Source: Chitinophagaceae bacterium
GTDB lineage: Bacteria > Bacteroidota > Bacteroidia > Chitinophagales > Chitinophagaceae
Direction: 5' to 3'
NCBI GenBank assembly: GCA_022841365.1
Contig: JALHRP010000027.1
Coordinates: 1-50,044 of the forward strand
DNA length: 50,044 nt
This document shows positions 32,141 through 40,778 of the stretch, one piece after another; the first letter of the stretch is position 1, and every line of letters begins with the position of its first letter. Below the pieces are notes generated by a model that saw only the letters and a list, made by a program, of their open reading frames with translations, was not told where the DNA came from and ran no database searches. Made by a program: the position numbers and the translations under genes.

Positions 32141-33673
32141 TTACTCCGGTTTAAACCTCAACTCAATTTTATATTCTGCAGCTATTGTTCTATACCGTTC
32201 AATTTCGGCAAAACAAAGATTGCTTTCAGGTATTTCAAGAAAAAGTTTTCCCTTTAATTTTTTACCCTTGAGCTCAGGAAATGTATTTGATTTAATTACT
32301 GTACCCGGAGCATACTTCTCCCCCATCTCTTCCAGATATCTTCTGAATGTTTCTTCGGTAATATCTTCAAAACTGGTTGCTTTTCTTGAAATAATCTCTT
32401 TATCGGGTACATAAGAATCGAGCCGGTAGTCATTTACCAGCACAAGCTCATGTACCTCGTACCACTTTTCTGTTCTGGCTTTTTTATTAAACGCATTACC
32501 TCGGGCAATGGGAGAATGAATGAGAAAGTAATCCCTTACCTCTTTCCAGTTGAGCCGCTCTCTTGGTTTCTGATTTCTTGCTTCTTTCTTTGCTGCATAC
32601 TTTTGATAGTCTGCTTCGATTTGCGGGTCATTAAACTTTTGTTGTTTTCCTTTTCCAGACACCTGACTTTTTGGATCAGGAGTTGACTTCCCTTCTTTTG
32701 GCTGACCTGCACTGGTAAGCCTTTGCTGACTTTTATTTGCTGGTACCGCAACAGAGGATGATGATTTTACTTCCGTACATTTTTTTGGCGCATAACGATA
32801 GAAAAAACCAACAGACTGTTTGCCCGTATTCGGTGCAGGTTTAGCTTCATCGGGCATATACACCTGCATGGTTAATTCACTGTATCCGTTGGGGAAATAA
32901 CGTACATAATAACCATCGGGATGTTTGCTCCAGCGGCCTCTTTTATATTCTGATGCTTCGTTACTTTTTTCTGCAGGCAACACCGCCATCTTTTCAAGCT
33001 CTTCATAATTGGCGGTTTGCTTTGAAAACTCCTCACGCATTTTGTTCTCCAGTTCCATCGCTTTTTGTACAGCCGGCGGCATTTTGGCTTTTAGCTTTGC
33101 CATCACACTGCCCGAAAGAACTTTCACTGCATTTTTATTGAGCTCTTTAATTTGATCTGCAGATAACAATTCAGTAGCCAACTGCTTTAACTGCGGCGAC
33201 ATGTCTTTAAAACTTGCTTTGGCAATCACAGCCCAGATCAGCGCCTGCACATCCTGCTGCCATGCATCTTTCAACTCTGCATTCACCATGATTGATTCAA
33301 TGATGGCAGCCTTATCTCCTTTGAGAGGTGCAAATAAATAACCGTCACCTTTTGTTTTTCCGGGTGCAGCCGTTCCGGGATGCAGACAGTAACTGCGTGA
33401 AGTAACCTGGTATAATCCCGGGCTGAGCAGATAACCACCGTTGGGTCCGGTGGGAAGTTCATCCAGATCTCTGGCTTTCATTTTATCGCCAAAATCATCG
33501 GGCAAAACCTGTTCTTTAACAGCATCATCAAAGCTGCTGGTGATAGCTTCGGGCTTGTTGAGGATTTTTGTAAATGATCCGCCCGAAGATTTTCCTTTTT
33601 GCAAGGCATCACAGGAGAAGAAAATGATTGACAAAAAGAAAAGCCCGGTGAAGAGTTTGAAGAGCTGATGCAT
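32141..33673 (-). CDS. Large lipoprotein, unknown function
   Basis: The 510-residue protein has a lipoprotein signal (LFFLSIIFFSCDA, Cys about residue 21). Near residue 75 is a segment LPTGPNGGYLLSPGLYQVTSRSYCLHPGT. A Lys/Gln/Ser-rich low-complexity linker covers about residues 310-370. A final domain (from RERLNWKEVRDYFLIHSPIARGNAF) follows. The segment with PNGG, SYCLHPG and YLFAPLKG looks like a conserved ligand-binding or catalytic patch, but I cannot assign a family. It forms a two-gene unit with the next gene downstream. Confidence 0.7.
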   Translation of the reverse strand: MHQLFKLFTGLFFLSIIFFSCDALQKGKSSGGSFTKILNKPEAITSSFDDAVKEQVLPDDFGDKMKARDLDELPTGPNGGYLLSPGLYQVTSRSYCLHPGTAAPGKTKGDGYLFAPLKGDKAAIIESIMVNAELKDAWQQDVQALIWAVIAKASFKDMSPQLKQLATELLSADQIKELNKNAVKVLSGSVMAKLKAKMPPAVQKAMELENKMREEFSKQTANYEELEKMAVLPAEKSNEASEYKRGRWSKHPDGYYVRYFPNGYSELTMQVYMPDEAKPAPNTGKQSVGFFYRYAPKKCTEVKSSSSVAVPANKSQQRLTSAGQPKEGKSTPDPKSQVSGKGKQQKFNDPQIEADYQKYAAKKEARNQKPRERLNWKEVRDYFLIHSPIARGNAFNKKARTEKWYEVHELVLVNDYRLDSYVPDKEIISRKATSFEDITEETFRRYLEEMGEKYAPGTVIKSNTFPELKGKKLKGKLFLEIPESNLCFAEIERYRTIAAEYKIELRFKPE

Positions 33674-33874
33674 GCGTCAGAGTTTAATGATAAAGAAAGA
33701 GTGAATGTAGATACTTGCACAGGCAATGTCAATACTCTTTTAAGGTAAGAGTAGCAGGTTTATCAGATACGTTCACTCTCTGAAACCATTCGCATTAAAT
33801 GAAGCGAAAGTGTTGAGGGGGGTAAGTAAATGAAAGTTAAACGAATGGAACTGCCATGTTCGTTCTCATTGTTT

Positions 33875-34237
33875 TCACTCGTTCGAATCTTTTTTTAAAG
33901 CCAAAAACGTCCATACAGCAACAAAAACATCCACAACTCCAAACAGAATTAAAACGGGGGAAACATAATCAAGCAATACAAATGAAACGAATGAAAGAAA
34001 AACAAACAGCCGCACTACAACTGTGTGTTTAAAAAAACTTTGAACATTATCTGCACCTGAACGATGATAATAATATCCAATACAGCAGGTAAGCACTCCT
34101 ACAACACGTATCCACACTTCATTGCTTACGGGTAACTTAAAAGTGGTTAAAAAAAAGTCAGGAACAAGCATGAGGGTAATCCCTACCAGGCAGAGATAAA
34201 GACCAAAATAATAAACAGATTTCGCAGCAGCAGTCAT
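33875..34237 (-). CDS. Four-helix membrane protein
   Basis: The 120-residue protein has four hydrophobic helices: SVYYFGLYLCLVGITLMLVP, VWIRVVGVLTCCIGYYY, VVVRLFVFLSFVSFVLLDY and VLILFGVVDVFVAVWTFLAL. An Arg and an Asp near the second and fourth helices are noticeable. Similar small membrane proteins occur widely without a function. It is divergent from the DbpA-like helicase, and the spacer of 110 bases would hold both promoters. Confidence 0.7.
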   Translation of the reverse strand: MTAAAKSVYYFGLYLCLVGITLMLVPDFFLTTFKLPVSNEVWIRVVGVLTCCIGYYYHRSGADNVQSFFKHTVVVRLFVFLSFVSFVLLDYVSPVLILFGVVDVFVAVWTFLALKKDSNE

Positions 34238-34334
34238 AATGATTGGTTTTAGGAAGAAGATGAATCAAGATATTGTTTTTTCCTTTTAATGCAAGGTTGT
34301 AAGCAGAGATTCTGGTCATCGGCAGAAACTTGTT

Positions 34335-34342
34335 TACCTTCG
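34335..34342 (+). promoter_or_regulatory. Candidate -7 element abutting the helicase start
   Basis: TACCTTCG at 34335-34342 is a variant of TAnnTTTG. The helicase ATG is at 34348, so the transcript would begin at or within a base or two of the start codon (leaderless). Confidence 0.45.
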
Positions 34343-34347
34343 CCGCT

Positions 34348-35676
34348 ATGCAAACGAATAAAGCCTGGTTAAAAGATGTACTGCACAATGTAAAAATCAA
34401 GGCATTGAATGAAATGCAGCTGGCATCAATGGAGGCCAATGCAAAAGCGAATGATCTCATTTTATTATCGGCAACAGGTTCGGGTAAAACACTGGCTTTT
34501 TTGTTGCCATTGGTAGAGCAGTTACAAACGGCCGGCAATACGACCAAAGCGTTGATCATTGTTCCTTCACGTGAACTGGCCATACAGATTGAGCATGTGT
34601 TTAAAAGTATGGGTCTTAACATTAAAGTTACCTGTTGCTATGGTGGACATAAAAGAGAAATTGAAGAAAACAACTTAAAACAGGCTCCTTCATTGTTGAT
34701 TGGTACACCGGGAAGACTGGCCGATCATATCCGCAGAGGGAGCATTACCACTGCTACCATTGAAACATTGGTGTTGGATGAATTTGATAAATCGCTGGAA
34801 CTGGGTTTTCAGGAGGAGATGTCGTTTATTATTGGTTCACTACCTGCATTACAGAAACGGATCTTAACATCGGCAACTGTGATGGAAGAAATTCCTGCTT
34901 TTGTTGGTTTGCAGGAACCGGTTAAACTCGATTTTTTATCGGGCAAAGAAGATTCAGATACTGGTCTTGCCATTAAAACACTTGCAAGTCCGGATAAAGA
35001 TAAACTGGACACTTTGTTTCGTTTGATCTGTATGCTGGGCAACCGCTCCACCATTATTTTTTGCAATCACCGAGAATCAGTTGAACGCACCAGTGCCTTG
35101 CTGAAAGAAAAAGATATTCTGAATGTATTTTATCATGGCGCTATGGAACAGCAGGAACGTGATGCAGCCTTGTGCAAATTCAGAAACGGCACTTCAAATA
35201 TTTTAGTTACCACAGATCTGGCTGCAAGAGGTTTGGATATTGCACATATCCGTTACATTATTCATTATCATTTGCCGCATACAGAAGACATGTTTACACA
35301 CCGCAATGGCCGCACCGCACGGATGGATGCAAGCGGCACAGCCATTGTAATTATCGGGCCCGAAGAAAAAAAACCGGCCTATATTCCTGATGATGCTGAG
35401 CAAATAGAGCTGCCCGAAGAAATTGTAATTCCTGAAAAACCAAAATGGAGTACGTTGTTTATTGCTGCAGGTAAAAAAGACAAAGTAAATAAAATTGATA
35501 TTGTTGGTTTTCTTTCTCAAAAGGGAGAATTAAAAAAAGAAGATATCGGTTTAATTGAAGTAAAAGATTTTTTCTCGTTTGTTGCAGTAAAGAAAATTAA
35601 AGTGAGCAACACGTTGCAGAAAATAAAAGACGAGAAAATAAAAAACAAGAAAGTAAAGATTGCTGTTGCTAAATAA
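34348..35676 (+). CDS. DEAD-box RNA helicase, DbpA-like
   Basis: The 442-residue protein is a DEAD-box helicase. In order: Q motif ALNEMQLASM, motif I SATGSGKTLAF, Ia PSRELAIQ, GTPGRLADHI, motif II DEFD (in place of DEAD), III SAT in LTSATV, V TTDLAARGLDIAH, and VI HRNGRTARMD. A C-terminal part (from WSTLFIAAGKKDKVNKIDIVGF to FFSFVAVKK) matches the DbpA/CsdA RNA-binding domain, which in E. coli DbpA recognises 23S rRNA hairpin 92. The C-terminus is Lys-rich. The gene heads a run with a CHY zinc-finger gene and an rRNA-type methyltransferase, so a role in ribosome assembly is likely. Confidence 0.9.
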   Translation: MQTNKAWLKDVLHNVKIKALNEMQLASMEANAKANDLILLSATGSGKTLAFLLPLVEQLQTAGNTTKALIIVPSRELAIQIEHVFKSMGLNIKVTCCYGGHKREIEENNLKQAPSLLIGTPGRLADHIRRGSITTATIETLVLDEFDKSLELGFQEEMSFIIGSLPALQKRILTSATVMEEIPAFVGLQEPVKLDFLSGKEDSDTGLAIKTLASPDKDKLDTLFRLICMLGNRSTIIFCNHRESVERTSALLKEKDILNVFYHGAMEQQERDAALCKFRNGTSNILVTTDLAARGLDIAHIRYIIHYHLPHTEDMFTHRNGRTARMDASGTAIVIIGPEEKKPAYIPDDAEQIELPEEIVIPEKPKWSTLFIAAGKKDKVNKIDIVGFLSQKGELKKEDIGLIEVKDFFSFVAVKKIKVSNTLQKIKDEKIKNKKVKIAVAK

Positions 35677-35694
35677 TATTGAATTGACTTTGAT

Positions 35695-36048
35695 ATGCAA
35701 ACAGATCACGGTACAAAAGAAGTAAAAGGCAAGCTCATTGATGATGCAACCCGTTGCACGCATTATCATTCAGAACTGGATATTATTGCCATCCGTTTCA
35801 ACTGCTGCAATACATACTATCCCTGCTATCAATGTCATGAAGAAACAGCCGGTCATGCAGCAACAGCATGGCCAAAAACAGAATGGAATACCAAAGCCAT
35901 ACTTTGCGGGAACTGTAAACAGGAATTAACAATTACTGCGTATATGGAATCAGGCAATCAATGCACGCATTGTAATGCTGCATTCAATCCCAACTGCAGC
36001 AAACATTATCATCTTTATTTTGAAACCGATCAGCTTTCTGATTATTAA
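35695..36048 (+). CDS. CHY zinc finger protein
   Basis: The 117-residue protein consists almost entirely of a CHY zinc finger: CTHYHSELDIIAIRFNCC, YYPCYQCHEE, GHAATAWPKTEW, AILCGNCKQELTI and a final CTHCNAAFNPNCSKHYHLYF, with all Cys and His pairs in place. It starts 18 bases after the helicase and ends 2 bases before the methyltransferase, so it is co-transcribed with them. CHY fingers occur in eukaryotic ubiquitin ligases and in stand-alone bacterial proteins of unknown role. Confidence 0.9.
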   Translation: MQTDHGTKEVKGKLIDDATRCTHYHSELDIIAIRFNCCNTYYPCYQCHEETAGHAATAWPKTEWNTKAILCGNCKQELTITAYMESGNQCTHCNAAFNPNCSKHYHLYFETDQLSDY

Positions 36049-36050
36049 TT

Positions 36051-37250
36051 ATGAATGTATTTACCAGCAAATCAACCATCACCATCACCTGCCATAAACG
36101 TATTACCCCTTACTTGAGCAAAGAGGTAGATGAACTTGGTTTTACAGTTGATGAAACATTTATTACAGGTGTAAAATTAACAGGCACTGTTACCGATTGT
36201 ATAAAACTCAATCTCAATCTGCGTTGTGCAAGTCAGGTGTTGTACAGCCTCAAATCATTTACAGCAGAGCATCCCAATGATATTTATGATCAGCTCACAT
36301 CCATTGCATGGGAAGAGCTGATTCCCGATCCCAGTTATTTTTCTGTAACGAGTAATGTCAATCATCCAACCATCAACAACAGCATGTTTGCCAATCTTCG
36401 TGTAAAAGATGCAGTGGTAGACCGGCTTCGTGATAAAAGAGGCACACGGCCTTCAACCGGTGCTGAGTTAAGCGGAACAGTAATTCATTTGTTTTGGAAA
36501 AATGAAGACGCAGAAGTTTTTATTGATACATCGGGCGATTCACTGGCACGACATGGCTACCGGAAAATTCCCGGACAGGCACCGATGCTGGAAGGATTGG
36601 CATCAGCCACCATTTATGCAACAGGATGGGATCGTGTTTCTCCTTTCATCAACCCCATGTGCGGTTCAGGAACCTTAGCCATTGAAGCGGCTTTAATTGC
36701 TACCAACAGGCGACCCGGTTTGTACCGGACCAATTATGCGTTCATGCATTTGCAGCATTACGACGAAACGGTTTACAGAAAAGAAGATGCTTTGCTTGAA
36801 CAGCAGATTATGGATGTTCCGCAATTACGCATTATTGCAACAGATTATAATCCTAAAGCAATTGAGAACGCAAAGAAAAATGCGGTTGCTGCAGGTGTGC
36901 AAAAACTGATTGAGTTTGCAATATGTGATTTTGAAAAAACAGATGTACCACAGAATGCAAACGGTATTATGATGATAAACCCTGAATACGGTGAGCGATT
37001 GGGCGACATTGCTGAACTGGAAGATACTTACAGCCGTATTGGCGATTTTATGAAACAGCAATGCCGTGGTTATTTTGGTTATGTATTTACAGGCAATCTG
37101 GATCTGGCAAAAAAAATTGGATTGAAAGCAAAACGACGCATTGAATTTTATAACAGCACCATTGATTGCCGGTTGTTTGAGTATGAATTGTATGCAGGGA
37201 GCAAACGGGAACCAAAAGAAATAAAACCTTCGGAAGAAGAAGGAGCATAA
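36051..37250 (+). CDS. THUMP-containing RNA methyltransferase (RlmL/UPF0020 family)
   Basis: The 399-residue protein resembles rRNA guanine-N2 methyltransferases (RlmL N-terminal/YpsC type). An N-terminal ferredoxin-like/THUMP region (KRITPYLSKEVDELGF) is followed by DTSGDSLARHGYR, the SAM site PFINPMCGSGTLAIEAALIA, IIATDYNPKAIENAKKNA and the catalytic INPEYGERLGD, a variant of NPPYG seen in this group. The tail is acidic and charged. The likely substrate is 23S rRNA, by family. It is two bases after the zinc-finger gene. Confidence 0.9.
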   Translation: MNVFTSKSTITITCHKRITPYLSKEVDELGFTVDETFITGVKLTGTVTDCIKLNLNLRCASQVLYSLKSFTAEHPNDIYDQLTSIAWEELIPDPSYFSVTSNVNHPTINNSMFANLRVKDAVVDRLRDKRGTRPSTGAELSGTVIHLFWKNEDAEVFIDTSGDSLARHGYRKIPGQAPMLEGLASATIYATGWDRVSPFINPMCGSGTLAIEAALIATNRRPGLYRTNYAFMHLQHYDETVYRKEDALLEQQIMDVPQLRIIATDYNPKAIENAKKNAVAAGVQKLIEFAICDFEKTDVPQNANGIMMINPEYGERLGDIAELEDTYSRIGDFMKQQCRGYFGYVFTGNLDLAKKIGLKAKRRIEFYNSTIDCRLFEYELYAGSKREPKEIKPSEEEGA

Positions 37251-37305
37251 AACATCTCCATTATTAACTTCATTGCATTTTGTAAATTGCTGATTCGTTT
37301 GAACT

Positions 37306-38130
37306 ATGTCTTTAATTATTACTTCTTTAAACTCTGGCAGTAACGGTAATTGCTATTATATCGGCAATGAGCAGGAAGCGGTATTAATTGATGCAGGGAT
37401 CAGTTGCCGTGAAACTGAGATCAGGATGAAACGACTGGGTCTTTCAATGGAAAAAATCAAAGCTGTTTTTATTTCACATGAACATGCAGATCATATCAGC
37501 GGGGTTGTAACACTTTCAAAAAAACATCAGCTGCCGGTTTATATTACTGAAGCTACACACAAGCAGGCCAGAATAAAATTAGAGAAAGGGTTGATCCATC
37601 GCTTTACAGCAAACATACCTGTACAGATCGGTGATCTTTCCGTAACGCCTTTTCTAAAAAAACATGATGCTGCCGATCCGCATAGTTTTACCGTATCATC
37701 ATCATCCGTTAAAGTAGGCGTATTTACAGATTTAGGTATTGTATGTGATCAGTTGATGCATCACTTTCAGCAATGCCATGCCGTTTTTCTTGAAGCCAAT
37801 TATGATGAAGAGATGTTGAACAACGGAGGCTATCCCTATTATCTGAAACAACGGATCACCAATGGTCTGGGGCACTTATCCAATGTGCAGGCACTGGAAC
37901 TGTTTAACCGGCATCGCTCCCCTGCCCTGCGTCATGTAATATTAGCGCATCTTTCAAAAAACAACAACAAACCCGAACTTGTTGAAGAGCTGTTTAACAG
38001 TCATAAGGGTAATACAGAAATCACTGTTGCATCACGTTTTGCCGAGATGCCGTTGACCCATGTAACAGCAGATAATTCAGTAACAGTAAAAAAGAAAGCT
38101 GCACCGCATCAACAGCTCAGTTTGTTTTAG
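37306..38130 (+). CDS. YycJ/WalJ-like MBL-fold metallohydrolase
   Basis: The 274-residue protein has the metallo-beta-lactamase fold of the YycJ/WalJ type. Seen: LNSGSNGNCYYIG at the start, VLIDAGISCRE, the metal motif ISHEHADHISG, FLKKHDAADPHSFTV, DLGIVCDQ, FLEANYDEEML and AHLSKNNN. YycJ relatives act as nucleases near DNA replication and repair. It follows the methyltransferase by 55 bases on the same strand. Confidence 0.9.
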   Translation: MSLIITSLNSGSNGNCYYIGNEQEAVLIDAGISCRETEIRMKRLGLSMEKIKAVFISHEHADHISGVVTLSKKHQLPVYITEATHKQARIKLEKGLIHRFTANIPVQIGDLSVTPFLKKHDAADPHSFTVSSSSVKVGVFTDLGIVCDQLMHHFQQCHAVFLEANYDEEMLNNGGYPYYLKQRITNGLGHLSNVQALELFNRHRSPALRHVILAHLSKNNNKPELVEELFNSHKGNTEITVASRFAEMPLTHVTADNSVTVKKKAAPHQQLSLF

Positions 38131-38327
38131 GAAGCGTCTGTTTTATAAATTTCACAAGCAGAGTTACGATCATTTCTTTTCAACCCTTTCAAACTGTCCT
38201 GTTTTTACATTACGATTTTTAAAATAAATACACTACCTTTCTTACTACTTCCGCACCGGGCGTATCCACTTGAACTATCCTGCTTGCCCTCATTGTTATT
38301 TTATTCTTTCATCAAAAACAATTCAAC

Positions 38328-38876
38328 ATGAAAAAAATGTTCATGACAGTTGCTGTTACAGGCCTGTTTCTTACCGCCTGCAATAACAATCCTGCTTCAA
38401 ATGAAGCAACCGATGCAGTTACAGCGCCGGAAGAGAAAATTGATTTCGCTTATTTACCCATGAATCATGCCCCCGATAACTGGGAAAGGGGTGATTTAAA
38501 AAATGCAGCACTTGCTCTTAAATCACTCAAGGCTTATGAAACGGGAGATATTGAAGGATCGTTGGCTCCTTTTGCAGACAGTGTATGGTGGAGTTTTGAT
38601 TATGTTGATCAGAAATTTTCTAAAGACAGTCTGCGTGCCATGTTTACTGAGGCGTGGAAAAATACAGCCAGTGTTAAAATAGTGATGAATGATTACGAAT
38701 CGGTGATTTCAAAAGATAAAAAAGATGAGTGGGTCACTTTATGGTACAAACAAATAACAACAGATAAAAACGGGAAAGTAGATTCCATCTCTGTTGTGGA
38801 TGATATTAAGATTGAAAATGGAAAGATTACTGTACTGGATGAAAAAAGCAGAAAATTTCCGGTACCAAAAAAATAA
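38328..38876 (+). CDS. NTF2-like (SnoaL-type) lipoprotein
   Basis: The 182-residue protein has a lipoprotein signal (AVTGLFLTAC, Cys about residue 18), an Asn/Ala/Thr linker and an NTF2-like domain: ALKSLKAYETGDIEGSLAPFADSVWWSFD, LRAMFTEAWKNTASVKIVMNDYESVI, EWVTLWYKQITTDKNGKVDSISVVDDIKIENGKI. Such cone-shaped domains bind small ligands or serve as scaffolds; no catalytic set stands out. A single gene with its own terminator. Confidence 0.75.
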   Translation: MKKMFMTVAVTGLFLTACNNNPASNEATDAVTAPEEKIDFAYLPMNHAPDNWERGDLKNAALALKSLKAYETGDIEGSLAPFADSVWWSFDYVDQKFSKDSLRAMFTEAWKNTASVKIVMNDYESVISKDKKDEWVTLWYKQITTDKNGKVDSISVVDDIKIENGKITVLDEKSRKFPVPKK

Positions 38877-38893
38877 ATCAAGTATATTTTTTC

Positions 38894-38920
38894 AAGCCTC
38901 TGTAATCAGAGGCTTTTTTT
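38894..38920 (+). terminator. Terminator of the NTF2-like lipoprotein gene
   Basis: Stem AAGCCTCTG (38894-38902) and CAGAGGCTT (38907-38915), loop TAAT, then T through 38920. Confidence 0.88.
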
Positions 38921-39014
38921 ATTTGTGAAAGAAGTCTTTTGCTTTTACATGAATAAAGTTTATTTTTCTGATGACATCCATTTTTCTGTTTCATTCACAC
39001 ATCAACTTTCTGGT

Positions 39015-40097
39015 ATGATGCATCAATTTTCTGTTTTTCTGTTTATCAGTGCTGCAATTCTTTCCTGCAGTAAACAACAGCCGGTAGCACCGGCAGTTAA
39101 TAATGAAATCAACAACAGTACAGCCGTTTCTAAAACAGGCACCTCAAATGTAAACCTCGCAGCAAAGCCTGCTCCTTCTGCTGTCACCTATTTAACGGGT
39201 GATGCTGCAGATGTTACAACCAATGCTGTTGGCGGATTAATCCTGATGGGCGGAAGTACAGATGTAGATGCAGCCATTGCATGGTTTCTGCAAAGAGCAG
39301 CAGGTGGCGATGTAGTAGTGATCCGATCAAGCGGTGCAGACGGATACAACCAGTATATGTTTGATATGGTGAATGTAAATTCTGTTGAAACGATTATCAT
39401 TGACAGCAGAGCAAAAGCCGAGCTGCCTGCAGTTGCACAAAAAATCCGCAATGCAGAAGCATTGTTTATTGCAGGCGGTGATCAATGGAACTATGTGAAC
39501 TTCTGGAAAAATACCATTACAGAAGATGCCATCAATTACCTGCTCACAACCAAACAGGTAACTGTTGGCGGTACAAGTGCAGGGCTTGCTATACTTGGTT
39601 ATGCCTATTACAGTGCAGAGAGAGGATCCGTTACATCGGCTCAGGCATTAGGCAATCCATATCATCGCTATGTAACAATTGGTGTAGGCGATTTTTTGGT
39701 GCATCCTTTTTTAGCTAATACCATTACTGATTCGCATTATGCACAACGTGATCGTCAGGGGCGACATGTAACATTTCTTGCCAGATTGATGAAAGACAAT
39801 GGATATACTACTGCAAAAGGAATTGGTGTAGATGAACAAACTGCTGTATGTATTGATGCGGCAGGTATTGGTAAAGTATACGGCACAAACAATGCATATT
39901 TTATGAAGAACGAAAGTCTTGGCCCCGAAACCTGTGTAAGCGGAGTTGCTTTAACATGGAACCGCACAGGTACAGCCATCAGAACATACAGGATAGCAGG
40001 AAGTCAAACAGGGAATGGTTCGTTCAATGCAACCAACTGGACTTTCAGCGGAGGCACATCTTATTTCAATTATGTAAACAATGGAGTGCTGTTTTAA
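39015..40097 (+). CDS. Cyanophycinase-like (peptidase S51) lipoprotein
   Basis: The 360-residue protein has a lipoprotein signal from MMHQFSVFLFISAAILSC. An S51 peptidase domain follows: GGLILMGGSTDVDAAIAWFL, GGDVVVIRSSGADGYNQY, AEALFIAGGDQWNYVNFW, nucleophile GGTSAGLAILG, and DSHYAQRDRQGRHVTFLARL. The family includes cyanophycinase and aspartyl dipeptidases. Cyanophycin synthetase is absent here, so the substrate may be beta-Asp or other peptides outside the cell. The upstream open frame to 38925 includes the preceding terminator's U-run region and is rejected. An ATG at 39018 is an equally good start. Confidence 0.88.
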   Translation: MMHQFSVFLFISAAILSCSKQQPVAPAVNNEINNSTAVSKTGTSNVNLAAKPAPSAVTYLTGDAADVTTNAVGGLILMGGSTDVDAAIAWFLQRAAGGDVVVIRSSGADGYNQYMFDMVNVNSVETIIIDSRAKAELPAVAQKIRNAEALFIAGGDQWNYVNFWKNTITEDAINYLLTTKQVTVGGTSAGLAILGYAYYSAERGSVTSAQALGNPYHRYVTIGVGDFLVHPFLANTITDSHYAQRDRQGRHVTFLARLMKDNGYTTAKGIGVDEQTAVCIDAAGIGKVYGTNNAYFMKNESLGPETCVSGVALTWNRTGTAIRTYRIAGSQTGNGSFNATNWTFSGGTSYFNYVNNGVLF

Positions 40098-40118
40098 TTG
40101 ATAAAAGGGTTGAAATAT

Positions 40119-40147
40119 AAACGGGTTGGCCTTGGCCAACCCGTTTT
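40119..40147 (+). terminator. Terminator of the cyanophycinase-like gene
   Basis: A perfect 13-base stem AAACGGGTTGGCC / GGCCAACCCGTTT (40119-40131, 40134-40146) with loop TT. The downstream T-run is short (about four counting the stem end), so it may be only partly efficient. It may also serve the convergent minus-strand gene. Confidence 0.75.
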
Positions 40148-40184
40148 GTAAAAAGAGTAAAAAACTCTTTTGATGTAATTCATA

Positions 40185-40607
40185 TTAACTGCTGTTTCTT
40201 CCATTCAACCAACCAACTACAGCACCAACAACTGCGCCTATTACGGCAGAAGAAATAATATCAACCGCTGCACCTGTAAGATCATACAAATTCATTTGTG
40301 CATAAATGATAAAGTCATACGAAAGTGACACTAAAAACATAACAACAGCACCGGTTGAAGCACCTGCCGCAGCTCCTGATACATTGGCTTTTGCTAGTAC
40401 ATAAGAAACAAGAAAACCAAGTCCCATGTTACCGACAATCATAGCCCACCATGGCCACTCAGCTTCAGGACGCATAACACCTGCTGCGGCTGCAGTAGCA
40501 TGTTGTGTCATGAAATTCATCAACAACATTCCATAAATCAGCCAGCCAAGTAAAAAGAAAAGAATTCCACCAACGATCCCACCGATAAGAAATTTTTTTG
40601 AGTTCAT
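40185..40607 (-). CDS. Four-helix membrane protein, glycine/alanine-rich
   Basis: The 140-residue protein has helices at about residues 6-30 (FLIGGIVGGILFFLLGWLIYG), 52-72 (WAMIVGNMGLGFLVSYVLAK), 75-98 (AAAGASTGAVVMFLVSLSYD) and 110-133 (AAVDIISSAVIGAVVGAVVG). Tryptophan and proline sit between the first two. The pattern resembles DUF1761-type proteins but the identity is uncertain. It is transcribed alone. Confidence 0.65.
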   Translation of the reverse strand: MNSKKFLIGGIVGGILFFLLGWLIYGMLLMNFMTQHATAAAAGVMRPEAEWPWWAMIVGNMGLGFLVSYVLAKANVSGAAAGASTGAVVMFLVSLSYDFIIYAQMNLYDLTGAAVDIISSAVIGAVVGAVVGWLNGRNSS

Positions 40608-40778
40608 AACAGTTGATTTTGGGTTTAAAAAATATGGTCATTCTAATGTAAACCATTTTGTTTAAACTTAAAGCAACCCGACCGTATGAAGTTTCAACAT
40701 TACCGCTTTAAATTGTGCTTTTACCAATTCTTCTTACAGAACAAACACAACTAACCGGGAATTTTCATTCGAAATGGC

